Shown here piece by piece: positions 1 through 7,075 of a DNA stretch of 10,341 bases (position 1 is the first letter of the stretch; each line of letters opens with the position of its first letter). A program made the position numbers and the translations under genes. The notes beneath the pieces were generated by a model. It made no database searches. It was not told where the DNA came from and saw nothing but the letters and a program-made list of their open reading frames with translations. The DNA comes from Alphaproteobacteria bacterium (GTDB lineage: Bacteria; Pseudomonadota; Alphaproteobacteria; JAGOMX01). Location of the stretch: the NCBI GenBank assembly GCA_016742295.1, contig JACVCA010000030.1:1-10341 (forward strand), in the 5' to 3' direction.

Positions 1-8
1 CTATAATA

Positions 9-902
9 ATGAAATTTTATTCACATATAATTCTAAGCGTTATTCTAAATTTTTTCATACAGTGGGACTATCTTTATGCTACAGATATGGACATTGAGAA
101 TTATGATCTAAGAATATTCCAATTTAATCCTGCTGGCCGAGGTACCTTAGAGCAAGAACAATTTCATTCTTCATTAGAAGCAGGGGGGTTAAAAACTTTA
201 CCTCTAGAAACTCTAATTCATATCTTTTCTTTCCTTGATCAATCGAGCTTATTTCGTCTTGAAAAGGTCAGCAGCTGGTGTAGAGGTGCTTCAAGAGAGG
301 TGTGGAAAGAAAAATCCCTTGATTTATCAGAAAGGGCTTTGAAAAATGAGGAGCTGTATCAACTTATCCAAGGGCCTTTTTTATCCCTTAAAGCTATTCT
401 ATGTAAATTAAATAGCGAACATGCACGCATATTTGCAACTTCTAACCTTAAGGTACTTGTGCTTGATAATAATGAGGTAGGAGATGAAGGAGCAGAGCAT
501 CTTGCTAAAAGTACCACTCTTCTAAAATTATCCTTAGGTGCTAATCATATAACTTCTAGAGGAGCTAAAGCTCTTTTTTCTAATTCTCATCTCAAGGAGT
601 TATCTCTTAGCACAAATGAAATAGATGATGAAGGTTTAACAAACTTTACGGCTCTTAATACCACCCTTATCTCTCTTAATTTAGCTCTAAATAAAATTAC
701 GACTAAAGGGGCAAAAAATATTGTGCCTCATCGTTCTCTCTTATATTTAATTCTTTATCGTAATTATATTGAAGATGAGGCTGCAGAATATATTATTGAA
801 ACTCAATCCTTTAATTCTCTTAACCTTAAAGGAAATCCAATAACTCCAGATAAAATTAAATCCTTCTCCAAGAAATTTACTATAAAGCATTTGATACTTT
901 GA
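9..902 (+). CDS. Secreted F-box / leucine-rich-repeat protein (putative host-directed effector)
   Basis: A 297-residue protein. Residues 1-24 form a hydrophobic signal-like segment (lysine at 2, then a run rich in I, L, V and F). Residues 62-103 read as an F-box: LKTLPLETLIHIFSFLD, followed by a conserved basic/tryptophan part around W90 and W99. Residues 147-285 hold about six leucine-rich repeats of 23-25 residues with the pattern LxxLxLxxNxIxxxGA, as in ribonuclease-inhibitor/NLRC-type repeats. In eukaryotes, F-box proteins recruit substrates to SCF ubiquitin ligases through Skp1, and LRRs often bind the substrate. Bacterial F-box proteins known elsewhere are host-targeted effectors, so a secreted role in a eukaryotic host is inferred. 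The first ATG is 8 bases from the window edge, so the ribosome binding site cannot be judged; the signal-like N-terminus supports this start. A second F-box gene lies at 7445-7930. No terminator is obvious after the stop. Confidence 0.85.
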   Translation: MKFYSHIILSVILNFFIQWDYLYATDMDIENYDLRIFQFNPAGRGTLEQEQFHSSLEAGGLKTLPLETLIHIFSFLDQSSLFRLEKVSSWCRGASREVWKEKSLDLSERALKNEELYQLIQGPFLSLKAILCKLNSEHARIFATSNLKVLVLDNNEVGDEGAEHLAKSTTLLKLSLGANHITSRGAKALFSNSHLKELSLSTNEIDDEGLTNFTALNTTLISLNLALNKITTKGAKNIVPHRSLLYLILYRNYIEDEAAEYIIETQSFNSLNLKGNPITPDKIKSFSKKFTIKHLIL

Positions 903-943
903 ATAGGTTTTTATAAAAAGATGATCTCTTGTTTAAATTATTG

Positions 944-1300
944 TTATTTAGCTATTTTCACTAACATAGTTTTGCCTGCTTGTTGCACATTCTTATTTTT
1001 AAACCCACATAATTCTCCTAGCTTTATAGAGGCTTCATTAGTAGAATTAGTAATCCAAATTAAGGTATTATATTTGAGCTCATTTTTAGAAATAGGGCCG
1101 GGTTTTAAGGTATCTTTAATTACGTCCGGGCAGTACTTACGACCTAAGCCTTTTCTTCGATGTTGCTTATCTATTATTATGGATAAATTTCCCACCTCTT
1201 TTGGTAATGGGGTGTCCAAAGCTTTTTCTAATTTTTCTAATAGAGGTACTAACTCCTCTGGGAAATTAACTCCTATGGTGAAAGGTTGAACGGAAATAAA
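944..1300 (-). pseudogene. GNAT acetyltransferase, C-terminal half, cut off by the IS3 element
   Basis: Reading leftward from the IS edge at 1300, an open frame encodes about 118 residues ending at the TAA at 944-946. It carries the acetyl-CoA-binding motif A of GNAT enzymes (IIIDKQHRRKGLG, fitting R/QxxGxG/A) and the later NxxSxxLxxxxGF signature (TNEASIKLGELCGF) typical of RimI/RimJ-like proteins. It has no start of its own: the frame runs straight into the IS inverted repeat, and the first beta strands of the fold are missing. These occur at 9679-10226 on the other strand, and the two pieces join in frame (see findings). GNAT enzymes transfer acetyl groups from acetyl-CoA to amines; the substrate here is unknown. 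A 91-codon frame starting at a TTG (1219) lies inside this piece but would lack the first half of the fold, so this is called a gene fragment. Confidence 0.85.
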
Positions 1301-1392
1301 GAAGTGGACGCTAGAAACTGGACAGGTTGCTAAGGATAAATTTGAGTAATAAGTTTTAAGAATGATCTTAAACTGATGAAAGGATTTATAAG

Positions 1393-1704
1393 ATGGTTAA
1401 AAAGCGCCAGCAATATTCAGCAAGTTTTAAAGCGAAGGTAGCTTTAGAAGCAATTCGAGAAGAAGGCACCCTTTCTCAATTATCAAGCAAATATCAGATT
1501 AATGCTAACCTCATTAGCAAATGGAAGACTCAAGTTTTACAAGGTATGAGTCTCATTTTCTCTCAACCCTGTAATTACACTAAATTTTCTGAGGAACAAC
1601 GTGTTAAAGATCTGCATGCCAAGATTGGGGAGCTTACAGTGGAGAGGGATTTTTTAGAACAAGTCTCCAACAGGTTGGGCCTAGGAGGCGGAAAGAAATG
1701 GTAG
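1393..1704 (+). CDS. IS3-family transposase OrfA (DNA-binding subunit)
   Basis: A 103-residue protein. Residues 5-50 (RQQYSASFKAKVALEAI, later NLISKWK) match the helix-turn-helix of IS3-family OrfA, which binds the terminal repeats. Residues 68-95 form a leucine-zipper-like heptad region (VKDLHAKIGELTVERDFLEQV) used for multimerisation. An AAAGG ribosome-binding stretch lies about 9 bases before the ATG. The last codons overlap orfB by 7 bases, with orfB in the -1 frame. The overlap holds the A-rich run GGAAAGAAA, where a -1 ribosomal slip would give the OrfAB fusion transposase; this is known for the family and inferred here. The frame is intact. Confidence 0.9.
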   Translation: MVKKRQQYSASFKAKVALEAIREEGTLSQLSSKYQINANLISKWKTQVLQGMSLIFSQPCNYTKFSEEQRVKDLHAKIGELTVERDFLEQVSNRLGLGGGKKW

Positions 1705-2537
1705 ATCCTTTGGCCTCTTTGAGTATTCATCAACAGTGCAAGATATTGTCTATTAATCGCTCAAGCTATTACTATAAATCAAAAGGTGAGTCAGCCTTTA
1801 ACTTAGAGCTAATGAAGCTTATAGATCAGCTTTATCTGAATTATCCTTTTTATGGCTCAAGGCAGATGCGTTACCATTTGAGGCAATATGGATATTTTAT
1901 CTCGCGTAAACGCATTCAACGATTAATGAGGAAAATGGGAATTGTAGCGATTTACCAAAAGCCTAATACTAGCAAGCAGAATGTAGAGCATAAGATTTAT
2001 CCTTATCTTTTAAGAAGCGTACCTATTAATAGGGTCAATCAAGTATGGTGCGCAGATATTAGCTATATTCCATTAAGGTATGGTTTTATGTATTTAGTTG
2101 CTATTATGGATTGGTATTCAAGAAAGGTTCTCTCTTGGCGGTTATCAAATACTTTAGATACTCTCTTTTGTATTGAAGCTCTTCAAGAGGCTTTAGATAT
2201 TTATGGTTGTCCAGAGATCTTTAATACAGATCAGGGAGCTCAGTTTACAAGTGAAGCATTTATAGAAATATTAGCCAAAGCTGATATTAAAATCTCTATG
2301 GATGGCAAAGGTTGCTGGATGGATAATGTTTTTATTGAGCGACTTTGGCGATCTTTAAAATATGAATGTATCTATCTTGCAGAGTTCGATACAGCAAAAG
2401 AAGCTAAGAAAGCCATAGAAAATTGGTTCAACTTTTATAATAATAATCGTCCTCATTCTACCTTTAATGGACAAACTCCGGAGGAGGTTTATAATGCTGG
2501 AAATGAAGTTATAAAAACTCAAAAATTAGCAGCTTAA
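1698..2537 (+). CDS. IS3-family transposase OrfB (DDE catalytic domain)
   Basis: A 279-residue protein, normal for the family. It starts with the usual SSYYY region (residues 22-26) and an HTH_21-like segment (residues 38-85). The rve/DDE integrase core follows, with catalytic residues D120 (in VWCADISYIPL), D178 (in FNTDQGAQFTS) and E214 (in FIERLWRSLKYE); the D-35-E spacing is exact. A C-terminal NFYNNNRPHSTFNGQTPEEVYN block completes it. AGGAGG at 1683-1688 sits 9 bases before the ATG, so OrfB might be initiated directly; the same sequence could stimulate -1 frameshifting from orfA. The protein looks intact and potentially active. Its last 17 codons are repeated, with two amino-acid changes, in copy 2 at the window's right edge. 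Confidence 0.93.
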   Translation: MVDPLASLSIHQQCKILSINRSSYYYKSKGESAFNLELMKLIDQLYLNYPFYGSRQMRYHLRQYGYFISRKRIQRLMRKMGIVAIYQKPNTSKQNVEHKIYPYLLRSVPINRVNQVWCADISYIPLRYGFMYLVAIMDWYSRKVLSWRLSNTLDTLFCIEALQEALDIYGCPEIFNTDQGAQFTSEAFIEILAKADIKISMDGKGCWMDNVFIERLWRSLKYECIYLAEFDTAKEAKKAIENWFNFYNNNRPHSTFNGQTPEEVYNAGNEVIKTQKLAA

Positions 2538-2598
2538 TCGTGTAATGAATTTATCCTTAATATAGCTGCTAAACTGTCCTAATTATAGGGGCCACTTC

Positions 2599-2688
2599 TC
2601 TCTCTTGTGTCAATCTTTTCTCTAAAAGTTTTTGTATAACTTCTAATCGGTCTATTTCGAGTTTGCTTATCGTATAATGCGCTTTCAT
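2599..2688 (-). pseudogene. ISNCY-type transposase, first 30 codons only, truncated by the IS3 element
   Basis: Reading leftward from the ATG at 2688, the frame gives a 30-residue start containing ISKLEIDRLEVIQKLLEKR followed by LTQ. This closely resembles the N-terminus of ISNCY-family transposases, recalled as (M)SxKExxRLEVIQKVLxxRLTQxEAAxLLGL, which leads into a helix-turn-helix. It stops exactly at 2598/2599, where the IS3 terminal repeat begins. The remaining 400 or so residues expected are absent from this window. A model-based prediction is that they follow the far end of IS copy 2, outside the window. The recognition rests on a short stretch recalled from memory, but the match is distinctive. 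Confidence 0.7.
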
Positions 2689-2769
2689 CCATGAACCCTT
2701 AATAGGTGAGAGTAGAAACCTCTCTCATTATAAAAGGCGACATTTTAACTTTGCTAAAACACGACATTA
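2599..2769 (-). mobile_element. Partial ISNCY-type element: left end plus start of transposase
   Basis: The transposase start at 2599-2688 is preceded, on the same strand, by about 50 bases of leader and then by sequence resembling ISNCY element ends. On the plus strand 2737-2769 contains GGCGACATTTTAACTTTGC and then AAAACACGACATTA, that is two spaced CGACATT units. Elements of this group often carry such repeated GACATTTT-like motifs near their ends. The exact outer end cannot be fixed from one copy; 2769 is an estimate. The other edge is the IS3 insertion point. Confidence 0.5.
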
Positions 2770-3028
2770 CTACTTAGCGCTAACACGTGCAACGCCGTCC
2801 TGAGAGGGTAGACATGTAGAAATATCTTACTTAATTTCTTTCCTTCCTTTTTTATAAAATCCCCCTTTTGAGTCTATAAACAAGATCACGGCTTTCAGTA
2901 GTAAATGAAACATTTTTATAAAACTCTAGGCATTTCATCTTTATCGACTATAAAAATAGAAAATGATTAGACTGAAGTCTTGCATTTGAAGGGCTTTCTC
3001 TACTAACATAGCAATAATTTAATAGAGA
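2770..3028 (+). promoter_or_regulatory. ftsK upstream region, possible promoter near 2980-3009
   Basis: About 260 bases with no credible gene. It lies between the ISNCY remnant and ftsK. A possible sigma-70-type promoter is TTGCAT at 2980-2985 and TAACAT at 3004-3009, with an 18-base spacer. AGAGA at 3024-3028 could serve as the ribosome binding site for the second ATG of ftsK (3041). No hairpin terminator or RNA motif was recognised. Promoter boxes in AT-rich DNA are weak evidence. Confidence 0.25.
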
Positions 3029-5401
3029 ATGGTTCACATTATGGCAATAAGGCCGCGTAAAGAGAATAAGACAACACTTCTACCCCCTGATTTAAGAATG
3101 TTTATTTATAAGCGAGGGCAAGAGAGTGTGGGTATTTTCTTGTTTTTGTGTGGGCTTTCCATATTGCTGTGTCTGCTCACATATGATCGATCTGATCCCT
3201 CTTTGAATACTGCTGTGGATGGCCCCATTCATAACCTCGGTGGAATGTATGGCGCTATACTGGCTGATTTTCTAATCCAGCTAATTGGCTTGGCAAGTTT
3301 TGCAATTGTAATCATTTTATGGGCCTGGAGCTGGCTGAAATTAAACCATCGTTTAATCGGAAATGTCACTAGAAAACTTTTAATTACCCCCCTTTCTCTC
3401 ATAAGCTTTTCAATTTTGTGCGCGTCTCTACCGCAATTTAATCTCTGGCAACTCACCACAAGTACAGGTGGTACCTTAGGCTATGCGTTGATCAGGAAAG
3501 TCCAGGGCTGGTTATTTTTATTTGAGTCTAGCCTAGGGTTAGTTGTACTTGCAGGATGCAGTCTTGCCGTAGCCATCACTTTATTTTTATATATCTTAGG
3601 TCTCAATTTGCATGAATGGGGCATTCTATGGCGTCATTTTGCTAAAGTCTTGCAAGGTTTTTTAAGGTTCTCCTTAAAAGTTTTAAAAACAATTTTTGCG
3701 CAAAAACTTGTTAAAAAAAGTTCGCGACTTCATCAAAAACTTGAGCCTGTCCTGCACAATACCCCCAGCTTTTCTCCTTCCCCCAGTTTCTCCGCACCTC
3801 TCATAAATTCCCCCGTTGCAACGGTTCTGACGTCGGAAGAAGGAGATGACGACGAAGATCTAGAGGAAGGGAGAGTTGCCACTTTAGATTTAAACCTGAT
3901 TGATAACTATCAACTGCCACCGCTCAATTTATTGAACTCGACGGCATCAAATCTTGAGAATGTGCCCATAGATGAGAAACTTCTTGCACAAAAAGCCCAG
4001 CAATTGAAAGAAGTACTCGAAGATTTTGGCATTCGAGGAGAGATCACTGAGATTAATCCTGGTCCGGTTGTCACCTTATATGAGCTGGTTCCTGCCCCAG
4101 GCATTAAATCTTCACGTGTAATTGGTCTTGCCGATGACATTGCCCGTTCTATGAGTGCAATCTCTGCACGTGTGGCTGTTATTCCAGGACGAAATGCCAT
4201 TGGAATTGAATTACCGAATGAAAGTCGTCAAACCGTATATCTTCATGACCTTCTTTCAAGTACGGCTTATGAACGTTCAGGGGCTTCACTGAGTCTAACT
4301 CTTGGAAAAGACATCGCGGGTCTTCCTATCATTGCAGATCTAACCCGTATGCCGCACTTATTGGTGGCCGGTACTACGGGGTCTGGAAAATCCGTAGGCA
4401 TTAACAGTATGATCTTATCTTTAATTTATAGACTGCCTCCTGATCGCTGTAAGATGATTATGATTGACCCTAAAATGCTGGAGCTTTCCGTATATGACGG
4501 CATTCCTCATCTTTTGGCACCCGTAGTTACAGATCCCAAAAAGGCAGTCATCGCTTTAAAGTGGACCGTGCGGGAAATGGAAAATCGCTACCGCGCTATG
4601 TCAAAATTAGGCGTACGCAATATCCATGGCTATAATATTCGAGTCTCGGAAGCAAAATCAAAGGGGGAAACTCTCAACAGGCAAGTACAAACAGGCTTTG
4701 ATCCTGTTTCAGGCAAACCTATTTACGAAACTCAACCCCTTGATCTTGAACTGTTACCCTATATCGTGGTCATCGTTGATGAAATGGCTGATTTAATGCT
4801 TGTAGCAGGTAAAGAAATTGAAAGTACTGTACAAAGATTAGCGCAAATGGCGCGTGCAGCTGGTATTCACATTATTATGGCGACTCAACGACCGTCAGTG
4901 GATGTGATCACAGGAACCATTAAAGCAAACTTCCCTACAAGGATCAGCTTCCAAGTTACCTCCAAAATTGATAGTCGCACGATTCTCAGCGAGCAAGGTG
5001 CCGAGCAGCTGTTAGGCCAAGGTGATATGCTTTATATGGCAGCAGGCGGCCGTATTACACGTGTGCATGGTCCATTTGTAAGTGATCAAGAGGTCGAAAA
5101 TGTTGTTCACTTCTTAAAATCTCAAAGTTCTCCGTCTTACATCGAAGAAGTAACCGAAGACATTGAGGGTATTTTCGAAGAAACTGTGGCCGGAAATTCT
5201 AGCAATGATCTTTATGATCAAGCCATAGCCCTCGTATGCCGTGAACGCAAAGCGTCAACGAGCTTTATCCAACGCCACCTCCAAATTGGTTATAACCGGG
5301 CTGCAAAGCTTATGGATCAAATGGAAGCAGAAGGCCTTGTTAGTTCAGCAAATCACGTCGGTAAGCGTGAAATACTTATGCGTGCAACAGGAAGCGATTA
5401 A
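3029..5401 (+). CDS. ftsK: DNA translocase FtsK (cell division / chromosome segregation)
   Basis: A 790-residue protein of normal alphaproteobacterial length. FtsK sits at the division septum and pumps DNA to clear chromosome ends and activate XerCD recombination at dif. Membrane segments lie at about 33-51, 80-104, 117-135 and 162-190. A short linker rich in S, P and acidic residues (about 205-315) includes an acidic patch, EEGDDDEDLEEG. The RecA-like motor follows, with Walker A GTTGSGKS at 448-455 and Walker B IVVIVDEMAD with D584 and E585. The C-terminal winged-helix gamma domain at about 728-787 (DQAIALVCRERKASTSFIQR, ending in AEGLV) reads the KOPS polarity sequences. The ATG at 3041 (MAIRPRK) is an equally good start and better spaced from AGAGA. 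lolA follows after a 1-base gap, so the two are probably co-transcribed. A degenerate echo of its Walker A DNA occurs at 7029-7075. Confidence 0.96.
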   Translation: MVHIMAIRPRKENKTTLLPPDLRMFIYKRGQESVGIFLFLCGLSILLCLLTYDRSDPSLNTAVDGPIHNLGGMYGAILADFLIQLIGLASFAIVIILWAWSWLKLNHRLIGNVTRKLLITPLSLISFSILCASLPQFNLWQLTTSTGGTLGYALIRKVQGWLFLFESSLGLVVLAGCSLAVAITLFLYILGLNLHEWGILWRHFAKVLQGFLRFSLKVLKTIFAQKLVKKSSRLHQKLEPVLHNTPSFSPSPSFSAPLINSPVATVLTSEEGDDDEDLEEGRVATLDLNLIDNYQLPPLNLLNSTASNLENVPIDEKLLAQKAQQLKEVLEDFGIRGEITEINPGPVVTLYELVPAPGIKSSRVIGLADDIARSMSAISARVAVIPGRNAIGIELPNESRQTVYLHDLLSSTAYERSGASLSLTLGKDIAGLPIIADLTRMPHLLVAGTTGSGKSVGINSMILSLIYRLPPDRCKMIMIDPKMLELSVYDGIPHLLAPVVTDPKKAVIALKWTVREMENRYRAMSKLGVRNIHGYNIRVSEAKSKGETLNRQVQTGFDPVSGKPIYETQPLDLELLPYIVVIVDEMADLMLVAGKEIESTVQRLAQMARAAGIHIIMATQRPSVDVITGTIKANFPTRISFQVTSKIDSRTILSEQGAEQLLGQGDMLYMAAGGRITRVHGPFVSDQEVENVVHFLKSQSSPSYIEEVTEDIEGIFEETVAGNSSNDLYDQAIALVCRERKASTSFIQRHLQIGYNRAAKLMDQMEAEGLVSSANHVGKREILMRATGSD

Positions 5402-5402
5402 A

Positions 5403-6008
5403 ATGGACCTTAAACTACTGCCCCTTATCCACCAGCTTTCAAAAGGCTTTCTGCTTATTCTAGTACTAGCGAAACCTTTTGTATCCAGTCATGCTGCCTT
5501 AGACGATCCAATTTGTAAGGCTGAGACTTACCTTAATAGCATGATAACTCTTGAAGCCAATTTCAGCCAGCTGAATTCTGATGGGAGTATTTCCACTGGG
5601 AAGTTTTATCTTTCGCGCCCTGGAAAATTCCGCCTTGCTTATAACCATCCCAAAGGCCTTTTGGTCATTTGTAACGGACAAGACATTGTTAACTACGATC
5701 CCGGCAATGCTGATCCCACATCTGTTGAATTAAAGGCCACCCCAATCTCGTTTATTCTTGACAAGCATATCTCGTTAGAAGGCGATGTTACTGTTACCAG
5801 TATTTTACCAAATGCCAAAGGCCTAAGTCTCACCCTTGTCAAAACAGCTGAACCTGAAGTTGGAAGCATTACTTTATTTTTTAATCAATCACCCTATATG
5901 CTGGAAAAATGGATTGTGAACGACGGTCAAGGTGGACGTACTGAAGTAAATTTACAAAATGTTATCTTGAATCAAAAACAGGATCAGCGGCTTTTTAAAT
6001 TAGAATAG
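5403..6008 (+). CDS. lolA: Outer-membrane lipoprotein carrier protein LolA
   Basis: A 201-residue periplasmic chaperone that takes lipoproteins from the LolCDE transporter and passes them across the periplasm to the outer membrane. Residues 1-31 form a signal peptide (KGFLLILVLAKPFVSSHA). The mature part has the LolA pattern: a helix (ICKAETYLNSMITLEANFSQ), then the strands STGKFYLSRPGKFRLAY, GLLVICNGQDIVNYDP and later strands ending LNQKQDQRLFKLE, forming the half-barrel that holds acyl chains. The ATG at 5403 is preferred because AGGAAG at 5389-5394 lies 8 bases upstream, the start is followed directly by the signal peptide, and ftsK ends at 5401; the longer open frame inside ftsK is an overlap artefact. 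The ftsK-lolA arrangement is common in Alphaproteobacteria. The assignment is by pattern and context and is strong. Confidence 0.92.
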   Translation: MDLKLLPLIHQLSKGFLLILVLAKPFVSSHAALDDPICKAETYLNSMITLEANFSQLNSDGSISTGKFYLSRPGKFRLAYNHPKGLLVICNGQDIVNYDPGNADPTSVELKATPISFILDKHISLEGDVTVTSILPNAKGLSLTLVKTAEPEVGSITLFFNQSPYMLEKWIVNDGQGGRTEVNLQNVILNQKQDQRLFKLE

Positions 6009-6030
6009 AATGTGAGAAAATTCTATTTTT
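6004..6030 (+). terminator. Weak AT-rich hairpin with T-run at the end of ftsK-lolA
   Basis: AATAGAAT (6004-6011) pairs with ATTCTATT (6020-6027) around an 8-base loop, followed by more T residues to 6030. The left arm overlaps the lolA stop codon at 6006-6008. The stem is almost all A-T, so termination would be weak. Confidence 0.4.
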
Positions 6031-6153
6031 AAACTGCTGAATCTAAAGTTGAAACAGATCAACATTTCTCTCACACTCCTTGCTATAAATGACAAGGAAT
6101 ATGAGGAAATATGTTAGAATACTTAACTTCTAGGAAAAACAGACCATGCTGTA

Positions 6154-6531
6154 CTATCTGAAGCATTTATTACATCTGCAGTAGAGTTCAGCCCAGTGAC
6201 TGCAATCCAAAAAAGCAACTTTATTTGTTGGTCCCGCATTACCTTCTCCTATATGTTGACCATCTCCTGAGGTGATACGTGCTAGAAGGTGTTGCCCTGG
6301 ATCAACATTAACTTCCATTTTTATGAAAAATTGTTCTCCTAGCTTTTCTACCTCATAGATAATATTAGTTCTCGGGGTCACACTTCGAGCTGCTAACAAG
6401 AGCCTATCTCTAAGTTCATTGATAAAAATTTCATTTACTTTATTTTTTTTAATGTAAAAATAAGTTCTTTTATTCCCACTACTGTCATTATTATTAGAAT
6501 CTTCAGCGTGTTTGTTCGTCACATGTTTCAT
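6154..6531 (-). CDS. Hypothetical protein, 125 residues, unrecognised
   Basis: An open frame that I do not recognise. The N-terminus is polar and asparagine/serine rich (residues 1-22, with a run of NNNDSSGN). A mixed region follows (KRTYFYIKKNKVNEIFINEL), then strand-like stretches (TNIIYEVEKLGEQFFIKMEV) and a cysteine-rich tail with four cysteines among the last 18 residues. There is no signal peptide or membrane segment. The ribosome binding site is poor: the bases before the ATG are AT-rich without a purine run. It begins 12 bases after the end of a small secreted-looking frame at 6544-6720, so the pair may be one transcription unit or pieces of one decayed gene. Amino-acid composition looks protein-like, and no gene runs opposite it. 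Whether it is translated is uncertain. Confidence 0.42.
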   Translation of the reverse strand: MKHVTNKHAEDSNNNDSSGNKRTYFYIKKNKVNEIFINELRDRLLLAARSVTPRTNIIYEVEKLGEQFFIKMEVNVDPGQHLLARITSGDGQHIGEGNAGPTNKVAFLDCSHWAELYCRCNKCFR

Positions 6532-6543
6532 TAATTGGTTAAT

Positions 6544-6720
6544 TTAACAATCTGCGTTGAGCACTTCTTGAACATAAGCTTTAAATGTTTCAGAATCACA
6601 GGTACCTTGTTTAATGCACAAAGCCGTAAGCTTATGGGTTTGAGATGCAAATAAATCACCTACATATGAAAATAAAAAAATCCCTCCTAAAAGACCTAAA
6701 GATTTGTAATTTATTTTTAT
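6544..6720 (-). pseudogene. Small signal-peptide-bearing frame without a normal start codon
   Basis: On the minus strand an open stretch of about 60 codons ends at TAA 6544-6546. It reads as a signal peptide, with a basic start (IKINYK), a hydrophobic core (SLGLLGGIFLFSYVGDLFA) and a plausible cleavage after LFA, followed by a short mature part (SQTHKLTALCIKQGTCDSET, then FKAYVQEVLNADC) with three cysteines. No ATG, GTG or TTG stands at the expected start; there are ATA and ATT codons there instead, so the start may have mutated from ATG or an unusual start may be used. The frame ends 12 bases before the ATG of the 6154-6531 gene. Function unknown. Either a decayed gene or a small secreted protein with a rare start. 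Confidence 0.35.
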
Positions 6721-7028
6721 TATAATTTGCTCTTATTAGATATGTTAAAAAACCACAGAGTGATTATCTTGTAGTATGAATTAATATCCCTCTATTCTTA
6801 TTAAAGGTAAGTTAAAGCTAATTTTGTAGCTCTAATGATAGCTGGGTATAACAAAGTTTATTTACTTTTATATCTTTAATTTTCAATCCACTATAATGCC
6901 TTTGGCATGCTGACTTGCGTTATTTTATTAAGGAGATAACGGATTAAACTTGGGATTTATCTTCAAACTAAGATGAAGTAAATGAGAAAATTTATAATAT
7001 AATCGTCCTACATAGAGAAAGGAACAAT
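6721..7028. other. Intergenic region with no supported gene
   Basis: About 310 AT-rich bases. The only local structures seen are a small hairpin at 6896-6908 (ATGCC-TTT-GGCAT) and a purine-rich AAGGAGA near 6930-6936 that is not followed by an open frame. These may be pieces of the same decayed element as the integrase remnant to the right, but I cannot show that. Confidence 0.4.
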
Positions 7029-7075
7029 TTGTTGGGGGCCGGTACTACTGGGGCCAGAAAATCAGGGTGTATTAA
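7029..7075 (+). repeat. Degenerate 47-bp echo of the ftsK Walker A region
   Basis: These 47 bases match ftsK positions 4358-4404 without gaps at 36 of 47 positions. The core GGCCGGTACTAC is identical in both. The encoded peptides align as LLGAGTTGARKSGCIK here against LLVAGTTGSGKSVGIN in FtsK; the catalytic GSGKS has become GARKS. The match ends where integrase-like sequence begins. No flanking ftsK sequence was detected on either side. It may be an illegitimate copy or a relic of a second ftsK/traB-like ATPase gene. Chance similarity is unlikely at this length but was not tested statistically. Confidence 0.55.

Larger units (their letters stand above)
1301..2598 (+). mobile_element. Complete IS3-family insertion sequence, copy 1
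   Basis: The element is about 1298 bp and has imperfect terminal inverted repeats. The left end at 1301-1325 begins GAAGTGGACGCTAG and the right end, read inward, begins GAAGTGGCCCCTAT; 19 of the first 25 positions agree. It holds the two overlapping frames typical of IS3 elements. The outer limits are set by comparison with copy 2 at 10227, where GAAGTGG is again the last shared sequence; one further base on each side may also belong to the element. The flanks do not form a target duplication (AAA or TAA on the left, TCT or CTC on the right), and they come from two unrelated genes: a GNAT gene on the left and an ISNCY transposase on the right. That is the footprint of recombination between IS copies rather than of a simple insertion. 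Confidence 0.88.

Noticed and set aside
921..1289. Open frame on the + strand opposite the GNAT C-terminal half
   Set aside because: It is the complement of clear GNAT coding sequence with conserved motifs on the other strand, and its translation matches no family pattern.
1297..2602. Target-site duplication around IS copy 1
   Set aside because: Neither 3-bp (AAA/TCT or TAA/CTC) nor 4-bp flanks match; the mismatch is explained by recombination rather than by simple insertion.
3229..4200. Two minus-strand frames opposite ftsK
   Set aside because: They lie antisense to well-conserved FtsK coding sequence and show no recognisable protein features.
5241..5402. Longer N-terminal extension of lolA starting inside ftsK
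   Set aside because: The extension overlaps the FtsK gamma domain, and would bury the signal peptide; the ATG at 5403 has its own AGGAAG.
6077..6098. Hairpin TCCTTG/CAAGGA after lolA as a second terminator
   Set aside because: Only six pairs with a 10-base loop and no T-run after it; not convincing as a terminator or RNA element.
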